In this document: positions 38,303 to 52,100 of the stretch, piece after piece
How the letters are laid out: every line of letters begins with the position of its first letter
Numbering within the stretch: position 1 is the stretch's first letter
NCBI GenBank assembly: GCA_900708905.1
Contig: CAADRB010000031.1
Coordinates: 1,887,576-1,951,575 of the forward strand
Direction of reading: 5' to 3'
Source of the DNA: Hymenolepis diminuta
Taxonomy: Eukaryota; Platyhelminthes; Cestoda; Cyclophyllidea; Hymenolepididae
Length of the DNA stretch: 64,000 nucleotides
Translations under genes and position numbers: made by a program
The notes under the pieces: model-generated
Database searches by the model: none
Told to the model about the DNA's origin: nothing
Seen by the model: the letters and a program-made list of their open reading frames with translations, nothing else

Positions 38303-41300
38303 AACAGAGTATTTATAAAAGAATACGAATGGTCTTCATATTATTGATATTTTAGATCAAAATACCGCCGAAGTGATAAATATATATGACTCATATATAT
38401 ATGAGTAACTGTCAAACGGTTTGGAGTGGCGTGTTCAAGCGTGCTGGTAAGGGCGATGGGCCACTTCGTGACAATCTGTAGGACTTATTAACTGGAGATA
38501 AAAGAAGAAACAATTTTATATCGCTGAGCTTTGCCGACTTCAAAAAAATAACATATTATGTGGTCCTTTTCGTTTTCCTTTTTCAATCCGCTGCCCTTAG
38601 CGCATAATGAATTACTCTGCTGTTTCCTGCGTTCAACCCCTTTTTCGTAAAAATAACTGTCGGTAATAAAAAATAGCGAATAAAAGTGTTAAAATAATGA
38701 TTAAGGCAGAGGAAAGGAGTAATCAAGAGTGGTCCTACTTTCATGTTAAGCTAATTTTATAATCTCACTAAGTAAGGCTTTGAGATACTACCCTCAAATC
38801 TATTGATTTTAAGAGCTAACTGGATATCCCAACCTTTTCCAAAATCAAAACAACAATAGGTGTAATGAACCCAATGTGTATAGACAAAAGAGAGGAAGGA
38901 GAGACGAACGAGTTAAGAGAGGATATTTAGAAATGGAGACCTGGACTACACTCACAACTGTGCACTAGACAGCGAAATTTGTTGGTCAATCGTGAACAAA
39001 TTCATGTTAATGTGACCTTACGTGACCAGCAAGTCAAACAAAGATGAAGTTCATGATCGTGAATGTACTTCAAGAGCAAAAGGACGTAAATTTCAACACA
39101 AATCCGTATTTTTTTTCTTAATTTAACCATGCTTATAAATAAAAAATGGCTTTAATTTTAAAAAAATAGAGAAAATTACAGAACTACTGATCTTTTTAGT
39201 TTATACGAATTATTTAATGTTTGAACCACTAAAAGCTATTCCCACTTAATCCTTATTTTACATAAAGCAAATGTAATCATTTACATATTTTTAATCTCAT
39301 TATCATGTTATGTTAAATGTAATTCGCGTTGTTTCGAAAAAAACGCAAGACAATTTTAATTTCTAAAATCTAATTATTGTAAAGAACAACAATCTGACTC
39401 CCTTTCAAGCTCTCTATTTCAGATGACCAGTGTGAATTAAATAAGTCAATTTTAATACTAATGATTCAATGCAATTTTCACTTTGCTTTTTTAGAACCTG
39501 CTGTGTTTTGCTGCTTTACTATTTTAAAATAGTTTAGGTTGTAGGAGAGGAAGGGCAAATTTCTTCTCCTCTCCCTTAATTAACTATTGCTCAGTTGCAT
39601 TTAATTAACTTGCATCTTTCCGACTTATCATTTTGCATAAATCAAAATTTATTAAACCAAGAGAAATGTGATTTAACGAGTACTTGACGGCTTTGCACTT
39701 CACCGATTTCGTCCGAATTTCAATGAGGTTGGAATTTACGCTCTGAGAGACAAAAAATTAACGTTTTTAACTATTTCAACCATGACGAAATGTTCAAATT
39801 GATGATTTTTGTTGCGTCTCAATCGACTTGTCTTAGCTATGACTTCGTGTAGGCTGTTCTTTACGTTCTCCTTTAAATCAAATAACTTAAAAAAGATTTA
39901 GGTAAGAAAGCTGGAGGGCTCTTCATAGCACCCCAAAGCGTACGGAATTTCTGCTCATCTAGCTCTACATGTCACGGCTCTTCAAGAGCGTAATTTTAAG
40001 ATCAGCTGTCTCGATTGTGGAAATAGAATTAGTTCTATAAAGATCTGATTTTAATTTTACTGATATTTTGATGCAATTCGGAGCCTTAAGAGTTTTTGTT
40101 TAGCTCAAGGAACACTAGGGATTACAGCTTCTGCTGTTGTTTCAAGTTTTAAAAGGAGAGATGGTCCGCCAAAAGGATGGTCAAAACGCTGCATATCATC
40201 TCTCATGTTGACATTGCAAGCCTCTTCCAAAATCATTTTAAAGAAGTGGCCGAGAAGAAAAGAAGTAATTATTCCATTTCTCATGGTCCGTGTCTCACTG
40301 CCTTTCACCAAATTAGCTTCTCTCCCCTTATCGTTCGAATAATAAGGTATTTTATCAATAAACGAATATATGTGCAATATTAACGCTAAATTGAGAGGAC
40401 TGTAATGAGTGCAATGTCTTATTTACTCTGCCTTTGACTGCAAGAAAATGTAGGTCAAAGTAGCACGATCAAACCTTCAATTATATCTCCTTGTCAGAAA
40501 ATTCTAATTTTGCAAATATGAACTCTCTCGAAAAATCAGAATATTTGAATTTTGGAATGCTTGATAAAACAATGTGAAATTCACCTCTCAAGATAAATTT
40601 GAAAACAATTCAATGCTTTCAAAGTTCAAGTGAAGAGTCTTTTTGAGCGGAAATAAAGGAAATATTCATATTTCAAACAAACTCTCAACCAATAATACAT
40701 ACGCTCTTAAGAAGTTCTGTTTGCTATTATTTCCCTTGGCACAACAACAAAAATACTCTTACAGGTTTTAAGTGTGAAAAATTATCTGAATAATGGGATT
40801 CACTAACTAGTTCAAGTTGGTATGAAACAAGGAAACAATGAAGTCAATACACCGCAAGTCATCATTTGACTCTCAGATTTGAGTGAGGATTGATTTATTT
40901 CCGCGATCTGTCCTACCGTTTGATTTACTTGTATGCTCTTCATTATTTTTTTAAATTCCTTAGTCTGGTAAAATAGTTATGATATTTTGACTTCTTTCCA
41001 TATTTAAGATATGTAAATGCAAAATGTTGACAAGCAAAATTTTCACACAGTAAATTCAATCTAATAGTCTTAACCCACTTTCATTATGAATACACTTGTT
41101 TATTTAACTTACTTTACATGATTTGTGTCGGCATTAGCTTTAGTGAACTTCCTTACTGGTGTGTAGTATGCGTAATGCTTTTTTAAATGATGACAACCAT
41201 ATTTGGCAATATTTAAATTTTATCAGTTAATTATAATACAGTTCATCAATAAATTGTCTTAGAACTAAATATGTCATATATATATATATGCATGTATACA

Positions 41301-42307
41301 ATCGTATACGTTCGAAATTTGTTGATCAACTTGATCTTGGTTTAAAATCCGCAGAACTGCCCTCCACATGAGAACTTTTTATTCGCCTAGGGTCAGGTAT
41401 TTTATTTTTCTCTTATGGTGCTGTTTTTTGTTTTTAATTAATTAAACGCAAAATAAAATATCATTTAAAGGTCTACATTTCTACTTTGGCACTGGGGATA
41501 AACATAAATACTCAACCATAGACAACCGTAAATGCTCGATTAGTAAGACACACTGACTCAACTAGTAAAAAGCACCGGATTTTCTCTTTTTGATGCAGCT
41601 CAGATTACGTGATCGCAGGTTAAGAGTGTTACAGAATCTCAAGTGACGAACTGATTAGTAAGATGAGACCGACTCAAACTAAAACTTGAGAAGTTTTTGC
41701 GTGGAAAATAAACATTAAAATGTCCGAAATGAAATGAGTTTGGAAGTATGGATGCTGCTGAGTTTTAACAAATTCTTAATTGCTGAACATTTTTAATTCC
41801 TCATAGGTAAACATGATAAAATCTACTTTCTATGATTTTACTCCCTATTTGAGAGAAAACTAACGGATTTTACTTAAATGTAGTCGCCTCTGTATTACTT
41901 TTATTCAAAACACATTAAATCTTCTTGGAATATAATAAGATGGAATAATAATGAATTGTTTGTGAAATAAATGATATCCTATTTATTTAGAGGACATCGA
42001 CTTGAATTTAAGACTTGGAGCTTTTGTACTTAGTTGGACAAACGGGTGTATTAAGTTAAGGATTCGAAATATTTCCTTGGAGAGTGCACTGATGCATGAA
42101 TAATAAGAAGATCCCCTTTATGCTCAAGTGATTTTAAATTTTTTCATTTTAACACTCGTAATAGTCTTATTAAAGGCAAGTATTTGAATAAAGTTCTTTA
42201 TTATTTTAATTTAGTGCAAATTTAGCTACTTTACATAGATTGGAGCTGCACACAACTAATGATTCCCAGTCGATTTAGAAAAGCGTTTACTTTAGCTCAT
42301 CTTGGGT
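38303..42307. other. AT-rich non-coding region
   Basis: No protein recognised. A perfect 18-bp palindrome lies at 38389-38406, followed by a GC-richer patch (38410-38480) that may be a decayed repeat. A 90-codon minus-strand frame at 40105-40377 has no recognisable family. An AT microsatellite lies at 41276-41289. Confidence 0.5.
38389..38406. repeat. Perfect 18-bp palindrome
   Basis: ACTCATATATATATGAGT is its own reverse complement. The AT core makes it partly simple sequence; it lies 88 bases outside the right end of transposon copy 2. Confidence 0.75.
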
Positions 42308-42470
42308 AGAGGAATAACATCACGGTACCTCCCACGAACGAAACTCGAATTCTACCGTTCTCTTTATTACCCACTCTTAGCCAGTGCAGTTGGCCATTTT
42401 ACTCACTGAGTGTGCATTGATAGACATTGAATCCGTAAACTCCACGTTAAACACTGTACCACTGATATAC
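42308..42470 (-). mobile_element. tRNA-derived SINE-like repeat, copy B
   Basis: Read on the minus strand, the copy starts with CAGTGGTACAGTGTTTAACG (A-box-like, about 42461 downwards). It continues through GGATTCAATG and then AATGGCCAACTGCACTGGC, which matches the AGTGGCCAACCGCACTCG core of copy A at 26.4 kb. It is inverted relative to copy A. Homology is patchy with indels, so this is an old insertion; limits are approximate. Confidence 0.45.
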
Positions 42471-45400
42471 AATTAACGATTTTTACTTCCACTGTGATAT
42501 CCAGAGTATAAAGCTACTTAATGTAAAACATCATATGGTTAAACTTCTATTCCAGAGCCACTGATTTAACAGCCGGGTTGAAAGTAAGAAAAGTGACTGC
42601 AATATGTCTATTCCTCGTAGGTAAGAGATGGATTGTACTTATGGGATGTATTTATTATAATTTTAATAGAAGTGGAATGGCTAGAACATATTTTATAATC
42701 TAAATGTAGGATTCAATAAAATGCTTACCAGGTTGAGAGATCATCTTAAATATTGTGAACGATAAGTCACTTCATATACGTTTTAGTACCTATGCACGCT
42801 GACTCGTATGTCTTTGTGGTACCTCTATGTATTGTACACCTATTCACATACTTCTACCATAATTGTCAGTTATTTATTAATGAACAAAGAATGCAAAATC
42901 AATCAGTCACCTTATTTTACTTCATTTTGGCTGTTTCTCCAAACTTAGATTATCCTTATTCGGTCCCAACGTCTTTCTCTTTCTACAATTTATTTATAAG
43001 ATTTAGAAATAAACAAAACATCAAACACTGTAATAATCGAACTGAGAGCGTAGCTGTAATAATAAACTCATTCAAGTATATTATTGATAATTACGAAAAG
43101 TATTGATGTTACCGGACGTGAATTCCTGACTACGAGTTTTCCTAAGGTAATTGTAACCGATTTGTGAAAAAAAGCACTTCAATTCCAGTGATATTCTTGG
43201 TTAAACTACTATTTTTTAATATCTAATAAATGCATCTACCATTAATTTATGTTATTTTATGTTCTAAGCGCGTGTAAACTATTTTTTAAACTTAAGTAAT
43301 ATTTATTAACATTGGAGAAATTTTGCCTTCTTCTCTACGGAAAGTGCGAACTCTATCATTTCCAATCTATCACCTGCCTTTCAGCCATCTAATGTCGATT
43401 CACACACTCTCATTATTTTTGGTGTATTTTTTGGCTGACAGGTTTATTTTATTTTCATTGGTTAAGATCGGGGCGATAGTAACAATGTTATTCTTTTTGG
43501 AAATAAAAATTAAACCACAAAGTTAATATTTATTAAATGCGCTGAAATAGAAATTTTAATAACAATTGGTAACTGGAAAGACTATTTGAGGAAATTATTT
43601 ATTTTAAACTTATAGAAGGAGTTCTTTCCTTTTGTTATTATACGCCTAATTATAAACGGTTGGAAATTTATTATTCTGTTTTAGGCCAATATTATGTATC
43701 CTCATGTTAAATACAAAATAGGGACTAAACCTAAATATTAGATCATTAGCTATCGGGGCTCTGATGAGTTAAAATTCTTACCCAACACATCTCTGCTATG
43801 TTAAGATTGTAAGCTATTGAATAACATATAATATTATTTTGCCCTTATTAACATCTGAAAAAAATGAATTAAGGTGACAAGACCGCTCACTGTGATGAAA
43901 AACGGTCTATAAGCACTTAATGTCGCAGATGAGCATTCGCTGAAATCCAAGGGGTGAACAGTGAAATTTGAATTTCAGAACGTGAGCTGCCCATTCAGTA
44001 AATATAGTACAGCTCTAATCCAAAAATCAAATCAATTGACTCCCTGACATTGTTCTCGGCATCATTTTAATCTCTTCCCCTTTATCATTTGTTGGACTTC
44101 CTGTTAATCGATTTCAGTTTTAAAATATTTGCAAATTGTAAAAAAGATGAAAATCTTATGTCATTGTGGATTAAAATGGTAATAAGATAATTGTTAAGAC
44201 CATATGGAATGTAGGTCTGCTGTAACTTATCTGTCTCTCGAGACAAAAACTGAAAGTCAAGAGTCATTAATGCAGAGCCAATTAATGAAATGCACTAATA
44301 AATAGAGGAGTGATCGAATAAAATTGCATATGTCAAATAATCTCGGGGAGGTCTTTTCTACTGCCAAAAATGAATCCTGATAACGTTTCCCTCAGTGTAC
44401 TGCAAAATGATTATTACTTATTAGGGTCTTTAGGCATGGACATTTGCTATTTCTATCTAACTGCATTGGTTATAAGAAGGGAAGAGTAGATTGGGATAGT
44501 GCAAGCAAATATTCAATTCACTTAACACGTCCATAAGTTTTAAATATAGCCATCAAGTACTCATTTTATGAACCAACAGATCAAATTCTGAAATGAAAAC
44601 CGTCAAGCGTTAATAGCGGATATAGTGAGTTAATGCTTACTCATTTTAAACACTTAAATTGAGGAACAATTTCAATTTAGCTTTCATGAGTGGTTCTTAA
44701 TTGATTGTTTTGTGGTTTGACGTAACGTTCTTAGCTTCGTAATTGTCGGAACGCTATCCTCATAAATGTATCGGCCAGTATATCAAAATTACTGCGGCGA
44801 CTCAAATTATTGTCAAACAACGATCCCCTTTTTAACTCCTTAATTGCCGTATATTTTCATTTTCATAGTATCTGCTACCTATTTCAGCTGTCTATATATA
44901 TACAGCCAGCCAGCCATCTCCTCTTTAAATCCTCTGGTTTTATAGCTCTCTCTTTTTCTCCTAAGTCTCATTAAAGTACTATCTTAACTAAATTTTTTGT
45001 TGTCCCCCTAATCTTAGTAGCTTTGGACGTACTGACCTCAGTATCTAGTCCCCAATAAACTCACTAAGGGGAAAAAGAAAAATTCAATTAACATATTTTT
45101 ACATTTTATCGTTAATTGTTCACAAATATCACATATCTGTTAAAATAGACTTAAATTGTGCATCACTGCCTGCACAGTAATTTGACCTAAAATGTGGGGT
45201 AGTTTCGAGGTAAAAGATTTCATTTTGTACTCCAATTCGAGCCATTTCTTCTTAACACTTGCTAGACTTTATAATTTTTTCCTGTCTTGGTGACTTCTCG
45301 AGGATAACAATCGAATAATTTACATTACAATAAGAGTCTTTAAATTTTTGTGTTTAAAATTTCAAATACTTTATTTTAATTGTGTTTATTAGTCCTTAAA

Positions 45401-46783
45401 CATATTCAAAAACCTGGTTTTAATTAATCCAGATATTTATTTTCTTTCTACCTGTTAGATAATTTTGGGCACATTTAAATCATTTGTAATTTGGGTTTCC
45501 AATAATAGTAACGCCACTTTTCTACAAAGAAAAGTGTTTCTAATATTTCCTGATTAAACTTAATGCAATTGGATTAATTAACTGTCATAACGGGAGTTTA
45601 TTTTATGAATGGGAAGTAATGACCATGGGAAACAGCAGCTGATATTCCCAGCCATTTTTTCGGGACCAAACGAATGCGCTCTTTGATGTTTGAAGGATAT
45701 AAAAACTAGCTGTATGTGAGAGATCTCAGCAAAACTCCTCTTTTATGTTTCTAATCCAAACGCAGATATCTGTGCATGTACGCAATAACTTGAGCTCAAA
45801 TTAATAAAACCGTGTTTACAGAATTCTGACTTTTGCGTTTCCCTATCTCTCTAAACACAGAAAATTAATTCGTCCTGTCTGAGTCGTGTTACTGTCATCA
45901 GCACCAGTGTGTCTGTTTCTTAATTAAAATTTATTGGTACTTCAATATTTTCCTCTAAATAAGCTTCCATTGATTAAATACTATATTTTTTAATTGAAAA
46001 ACTCATCTCCATTCACTTAAACGAAGTACATTTTGCTAAGTTGCTAAGAAGATTTGCCACACGTTCCTGTAAAATAGTGTACCTCTGAGTATAAAATTTA
46101 ATTCTTGAGCACAATAGTACATTTTAAGTTTTAAAAATGAAAATAGAATGGAAATCTTGTCAATTTATGGAATTCTGTCATTTCTGAGCTATCTTTCAAC
46201 TAGTGAACGGAATGCAGTTGGCGAATCTCAGCAAGAACTGTTTGGTGACAATGGTTCATTGAAAACGCTTGGACATATTTTCCATTTTAAATAGGATTTC
46301 TGAGTTTATACTATTAGACGTATTGTCAATTGCCAAAGCCACTATAATTCGGCAACATGTTATCGTCATGCACGTTTATCAAACTCCTCAAGTGCCTTAG
46401 GCGGTCGTCACACACGAATACTCCTTCCCAACTTCATGTTTGCTTTTCTTTAAGCCCAAAGCTCACACTATCTTTTAATTATTCCGGCTATCTGTGTTAA
46501 CTCAAGACTAGTAAAATCTTTCTCTTACCCCGATACCGATATTCTATTTTTCATTTTAACAACTCGGACCCCTGTTCTCCATTTCGTATCAATCAACACC
46601 ATCATCAGATTCTTTAGCCTCTGCTTCTCCCATCAACTTTTTATAGCCCCCTCCCTCCTCTATTCCCTTTCTGCTAAATATATTTTTTGTTTCCTTCTTA
46701 TTCTTAGTTCAAATGCACTAAATGACTCAAGTACTTAACCCCTAACACGGTCCTCATCACTTAATACCGTAGTCTTCATTGAT
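42471..46783. other. AT-rich non-coding region
   Basis: No protein recognised; a 104-codon plus-strand frame at 42792-43106 overlaps the dispersed repeat copy Y and is discounted. The remainder is AT-rich text without identifiable features. Confidence 0.5.
42782..42889 (+). repeat. Old dispersed repeat, copy Y
   Basis: Direct-orientation partner of 31175-31284. The best conserved parts are TTAGTACCTATGCAC at the start, ACACCT in the middle and the last 35 bases around AATTGTCAGTT and AACAAAG. The flanks to either side could not be aligned by eye. Confidence 0.5.
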
Positions 46784-46819
46784 CCTTCCGGTTCTATCAA
46801 CCCATCCAGGTCCGGAAGG
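46784..46819. repeat. 8-bp inverted repeat (hairpin)
   Basis: CCTTCCGG at 46784-46791 pairs exactly with CCGGAAGG at 46812-46819 across a 20-base loop. It sits about 50 bases upstream of a possible SINE-like fragment. Confidence 0.55.
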
Positions 46820-46867
46820 TGATAATTGTGCTATCGCTGGTATACGGCTTTGGATTATGAAGCTAAT

Positions 46868-46930
46868 TTAGTTGCCTTGTGAGTCACTAATTGCAGCATT
46901 GGTGGGATTTCATTCCCGGACACGAGTACT
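46868..46930 (+). mobile_element. Possible tRNA-derived repeat fragment
   Basis: The text from about 46868 has an A-box-like stretch (TTAGTTGCCTTGTGAGTC) and a B-box-like GGGATTTCATTCCCGG about 30 bases on, with local GC enrichment. It does not clearly share the body of copies A-C, so it may be a different family or chance. Confidence 0.25.
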
Positions 46931-49900
46931 GAAAGAAATTAGTCGATAATTCACGGCTTTAAAAGTAATGTCGATGAAACTCGTTCATGTACTCCAAAAA
47001 TATTCAGTTTGATTTTATGCGAACAGTGTTGTAAGGGCTGTACTAAAGGAACCTGGAAAATTTTCAATCAAATGCTAATGAAAATTAAACATACAGGTAT
47101 GTTTTGTGTAAACTTAATGACACATGTTTCAAATATGGCGGCAGTTAATATGCCCATTTAAATCAAATAGTTATTTACAACAGAGTGCCTTTCTTTAAAT
47201 ATTGCCTCTTATTAATAGACAAAGAGGGGAATCAAAAAAATTTTTGAGTCGTTTTACCTTAAGTTTGCAATTAATTTCTATAAATATTGCATTTTTGGAC
47301 TAAAAATTTAAGTTTTCAATCTTCAACTATGTTGCCCATTTAAAAAGACGTTTTAAATTTAAAAAACTGTTTTATATCTGCTGAATAGGAGAGTACTTCA
47401 TGTCAGCTACATTTTTGCCTTTCGTCTTTGTTTTGATATTAATATTTTGTCTCATGAGGAAAAGGTCTACGTTTCTGTTGTAACAAATAATTTCAGAAAT
47501 GAAAGTTACTATTATAAAATAACATTCATAAGAATGCATTTTATCTTTGCATATATATAATTCTAAAAACTGCTCTTCGAATGATTAATGTTCTTAGTAA
47601 ACTAACAGGATGGAAACTTTTCAAACACTTAAGACAGTTAGTTACTGCCAGTGCTTTCATCATTAAATTTAGCAGTGTAAATAAATAGTGGATCTTGTGA
47701 ATAATGATTGTGTGTGCTCTACCGTCAGATAGACTTGAGATAACCGAATATGTGGTCAGGAGAATGCAAGAGTTTTTATAAACACCATTTTCGTCACTAC
47801 CCACCGAAGTGCAAAAAATTATAGGAAAGTGCTTTAATTATAGGAAAGCTTCCTAATAAGAGGGTGAGCAAACGAGTCCAACAAGGTAATGTAAAGGGGG
47901 ATGGGGTGAAGAAGGGGCAGGCAATGAAGCCAGATCATTAAGGGTCCCACTTTGAGCTGTCCATATTTTCACTAGGAATATAGTTCACTATGTCCTAATG
48001 TTCGAATTTCATGAATTAATTTTCCAGATTCGTGAGTGAGAGTTTTTCCGCGATATTCAGAGATTGTATGCCGGTTTATTCAATTCTGGGGTTGGTCATG
48101 CTACCTCAATTCATCGGTATCTTGTTACGTCTAAGAGAAGGTAGGTAAAACCGGCAATGAAGCATTAACATAGTCAAAATATCACAGGATCCTGCATTTA
48201 TATTTCTCTATTTGTCTTGATTTTGCTGAAAAGAAGCAGAACTTGCTAATTCTAAATATATTATTGAATATGAGGCTTGAATTGATACTTATAGTTTATT
48301 GAAATTATTTCATGATGCTCTTATCTATAAGTCTGCAGTAACTTTATTTTTCCCTGCGTTTGACAGTCGTTTTTCTCCAGTCTTCTGCCTACCTCATATT
48401 GAGCTTTGCTCTGTTCTGTCTAATTCTGCTTCCTTAAAGTGATTATAAATTTGTCCTTATCATTCTATAGAGCTACTCTTTATACCCTTTAGTTTTTTTA
48501 GTTTATTATTTTAGGTGGCTGACGTCAATGTTTTCTTTTCTTCCTCCAGTAAAACTACTCAGCAACAGTCTCTGTTTAGCTTCTATCTTTTTGTTTTGTA
48601 ATCCATTGCGGTTTGGAAAGGCAATTGCTAAGAATGTTTTCTCTGTCCTACGTTTAACATGTCAAAGAATAGCACACAGTTAGATCCCCGATAAATTTGC
48701 TTTCTTTTCAAGTGTTTTTGCCTATTCTCCCCTCGTTGGCATTCGTGAGTTCAAAGCGTACCTTTAATTGATAGAATTTCGAATCACCTTACTTTTTAAT
48801 TATCGCTAAAAACTGATCAAAACTTTACACCTCTTAACCATGAAAAGTCATCTAAGCAGAGGTATAAACAAAATAATTCATAATGGAAAATGTTAAGGGA
48901 TTGAGCAGAAGTTGGGATTGTGGTTAACAAAAGGGTCTTCCTTTAATTAACTTAGGTATTAAAATTTTTGACTCATCGCTTTATTTTCTAATGTTCTAAA
49001 ATTGAATGTGAGAGTTTTTCCTGGGTTTCCGTGTGACTATTTCTGCCTAACTATAAGCTGAGAAATATGGACTAATCTCAATACATTCGTTCATTTTTCG
49101 TTTAAAAGATCACTGACAAATGTTTTGTGGAAATCGGAAAAAGAAGCCCGAAGAGAAGCGGAAATGTAGTCACTGATTCAGCCTCAACTTCCACTATTTG
49201 ATGAGTCCACGAAAAATTTGTTGATTTTTCGGGACTATGACAAAAGCAGAATACTGCTACTGAATGTTATTCAGTACAGTGTAACCAAGTACATTTAAAA
49301 GATTAATTGTCTAAGATTCTGAATAAATTTTGTTGATGTTTCTTAAATTTTATGCTAACACCCTCTTAATTAAATTAAAAGTAAGTAAATGCTTAAGTGT
49401 TTATTCTGTTAATTGGAAACAAATTAAAGTCAATGATTCTTTCATTTTCCTTTATTTTAGAAAACTATTGAGCACTTTCAGTTCCTTGTTCACATTTCTT
49501 TCCACTTATTTTTGCGTCTTATACGAGAGAGTAATCGAAATAACAAAATAAATATTTCACTGATAATCACTTGGGGTGACTAAGCTAGGGATAACATAAA
49601 CATTCATTAAAGTGACTCATTAACCTAGTATGCATTTGAATTTGATTCGTATAAATCTTCATTTGTTCAATGTGTTACCTTCCTGTAGTAAAATAAACTA
49701 TCATTACTTTGAAATGGAAAGGTTGATTTTATTCTTTTGATTGTAGGCCTTTGCTTATTCATTTAATCACACACCAATATTTGAAGCTGCAGTTCTAAAT
49801 TTACTCCTGTTTCTGCCAAAAATTTATTTAGGACTTGTTTTTTTGGAAAGAAATTATGATGAAAATGCTTATAAATGCTATTAATTTCAAAAACGGGCTT

Positions 49901-50374
49901 CTTATAATCTTCAGACAAAGCTTGATGGTTTTGAACATTATGAAAATACTCTGTTCATCCAAATGGTGCAATATTTAGAGTCATACATCTTCTCGTGCAA
50001 ATCTTACCCCAAGTCACAATTGTTCATCCTTTGGATATCTCGTCCAAACTGGTAAATCACTCAGAAGAAAAACAAGTGTTTAGAAAATCCGTTATGCCTT
50101 ACAGTTCAGTTCAGTTCATTTTCATAGGTGGAAAAGTTGAGTGCACCTTGAAATAGTGAGGATATTTTGACAAATGTAGGATATCTGAGCTCGAGTAGGT
50201 GGTCTCTGAAGATCTTTGGGCCTCAACTCCTCCGTGCATGTCTGGTCCCGTCCGCTTTGAAGATGCAAGCTAATTAATAATGTCAGACGCTGTAATAATC
50301 AGATTTTAAAAAACTTTGACTGAATGTTTATTCATCAGTAATTTGTTTACTAGGATAAAGCTTTTTCTATTGAT
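46931..50374. other. AT-rich non-coding region
   Basis: No protein recognised in any frame. GC-richer patches at 47870-47950 and 50150-50270 carry no identifiable motif; the second may belong to the SINE-like copy that follows. Confidence 0.5.
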
Positions 50375-50460
50375 TTTGTGATTAACTTGCACGTCCGCCA
50401 AGTCAGAGGTCACAGAGTTGACGCTCATCGATACACATCCAATTTGGATGGCCAGCTGCG
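50375..50460 (+). mobile_element. tRNA-derived SINE-like repeat, copy C
   Basis: Aligns in direct orientation with copy A. TTGCACGTCCGCCAAGTCAG corresponds to the head around 26420, CACAGAGTTGACGC to the B-box region, and GGATGGCCAGCTGCG to the GAGTGGCCAACCGCAC core. Strongly diverged; limits approximate. Confidence 0.38.
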
Positions 50461-52030
50461 TCAATTAATTCTGGTCAACAAAAGGGGTGATAGATGACGA
50501 GATTCTCTCCAGAGCAGCTTCAAGATACCTTTTCATCCAGGTTAGGTGTTGGAAACACTTTTTACAACTGGATTGGGATTCCAGAATGGTACAGAAGAGA
50601 ATGCTAAAAACTGGGATGAACCGTTTTTCATAAATTGGGAAAAAAATCATAGGTAAAATAACTTAAAATTTGTGAACAAAACTTAAGAGAGGCTTTTTTA
50701 ATTCCCAAATATTTTGCATAAAACTTTAAGAAATAAAAACAATTTTTGATAAACTTTGATCTAAAATGTAGTGTTAATTGTCGAAATAAAATCAGCACAG
50801 ATCGGTTAACGGAATTAAAATGCGCAGAAACAAACAGAGCTTAGTTTGGCATCTGGATTATTTAATTCAAATATTTTAACATTCAAACACAGTAAAGGGT
50901 TTTGAAGTACTACACACTATTCAGACAAAAGTAAAGGGAGAGCAATAAATTTAAGAATTCTATTACGCTGACTCACGGGGTTTTATTTTTCAGTATTTAG
51001 GAAATGAACACATTCAATTTAATTTGGTTTTACACTCTTAAAATACCTTTGCGGGTGTCATTTACATGCTCGTCTTCGTAAAATGATATAAAGAATATAA
51101 ATATATTCAATTACACCAATTGGTCAATGACCTCGGAATATCAAGGATATGAACTCACACAGCAATTCAGGGATTAAACCCTGAAAATAGAACTTCAGAA
51201 TATTTGGATCTTGCAGGGTGAGTGAAAGGGAACAATAAATGCTTCCAAAATTCAAAAATATAGGGCTCCTGATATCTTATCGACATTGAATACACTTTCC
51301 GCTCCCCGTTTTATCACTTACTTGTCCCTTTTGCTATTTCTTATTTTAAGATGCAATTCCATGATTGAAATGTGTACGGTTTTTGCATCTTCGTGTTTTC
51401 AGTAATAATAACAATAATCATGGAAAACTCAATCCTTAATTGGGTTATTTTTATCCAACATGTTCCTGTCTTTATTAGAGAATGCATGATCCAATCGGCG
51501 ACGTAATGTTTATTCACTTATGTACAAAATACAAAATGGTGATTACTCGGCATCCTTTATGAAAACACATTAACCTTATTCTTTTCCCTACGCGAAGATT
51601 TATCGAGCATAAAAGCGGTAGTAAGTACCTCCAGACATTTATTTATTTATATAGATGGTACCGTTCATGTATTGTCGTGTATTATTTTGTATTTCAATAG
51701 GTTATAGTGATATTAAGTTCTTTGTTTGTTGAATTTTTTACAATTGACAAAGTTATATATACTGTATTCTATCAATGAAGGACTGTGTTAAGAACAAAAA
51801 ATTACAAATAATGAATAAAAAATACGATTCCTCACACGTGATTTCTTGTTTCACCCCATGCGTTGTTGCATTTTACTTATTTATAAGGAACATGTTAATA
51901 TTAACTTAATAACACGGATAATATGCTGAGAAAATTCGGAAATATTTTTATTAGACAATTCGCAACCTTAATGCATTCGCCTCAAACACATCAGATAAAA
52001 CCCTGCTCATAAAATGTGTAATATAAACTA

Positions 52031-52100
52031 GGGGTTCTAATTTGAAACAGACCAATGTGCAGACGCCCGTGAGACGCCCTGGTCGACTGAGTGGCCGTAA
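52031..52100 (-). mobile_element. Possible tRNA-derived repeat head
   Basis: On the minus strand a GC-rich stretch reads GGCCACTCAGTCGACCAGGG, then GCGTCTCACGGGCGTC, then GTTTCAAATTAGAACCCC. The order resembles a tRNA D-arm/A box, anticodon region and a degenerate B box. No acceptor stem is seen, so this would be a SINE head or a decayed tRNA pseudogene rather than a functional tRNA. Confidence 0.3.

Noticed and set aside
38410..38480. GC-rich patch resembling the SINE-like head (GGAGTGGCGTGTTC...)
   Set aside because: Only a vague resemblance to the A box and core; too weak to add as another copy.
40105..40377. A 90-codon minus-strand open frame in a slightly GC-richer patch
   Set aside because: No family recognised; an overlapping plus-strand frame of similar quality exists, so coding is not supported.
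42792..43106. A 104-codon plus-strand open frame
   Set aside because: It overlaps the old dispersed repeat, and the corresponding frame is not kept in the other copy.
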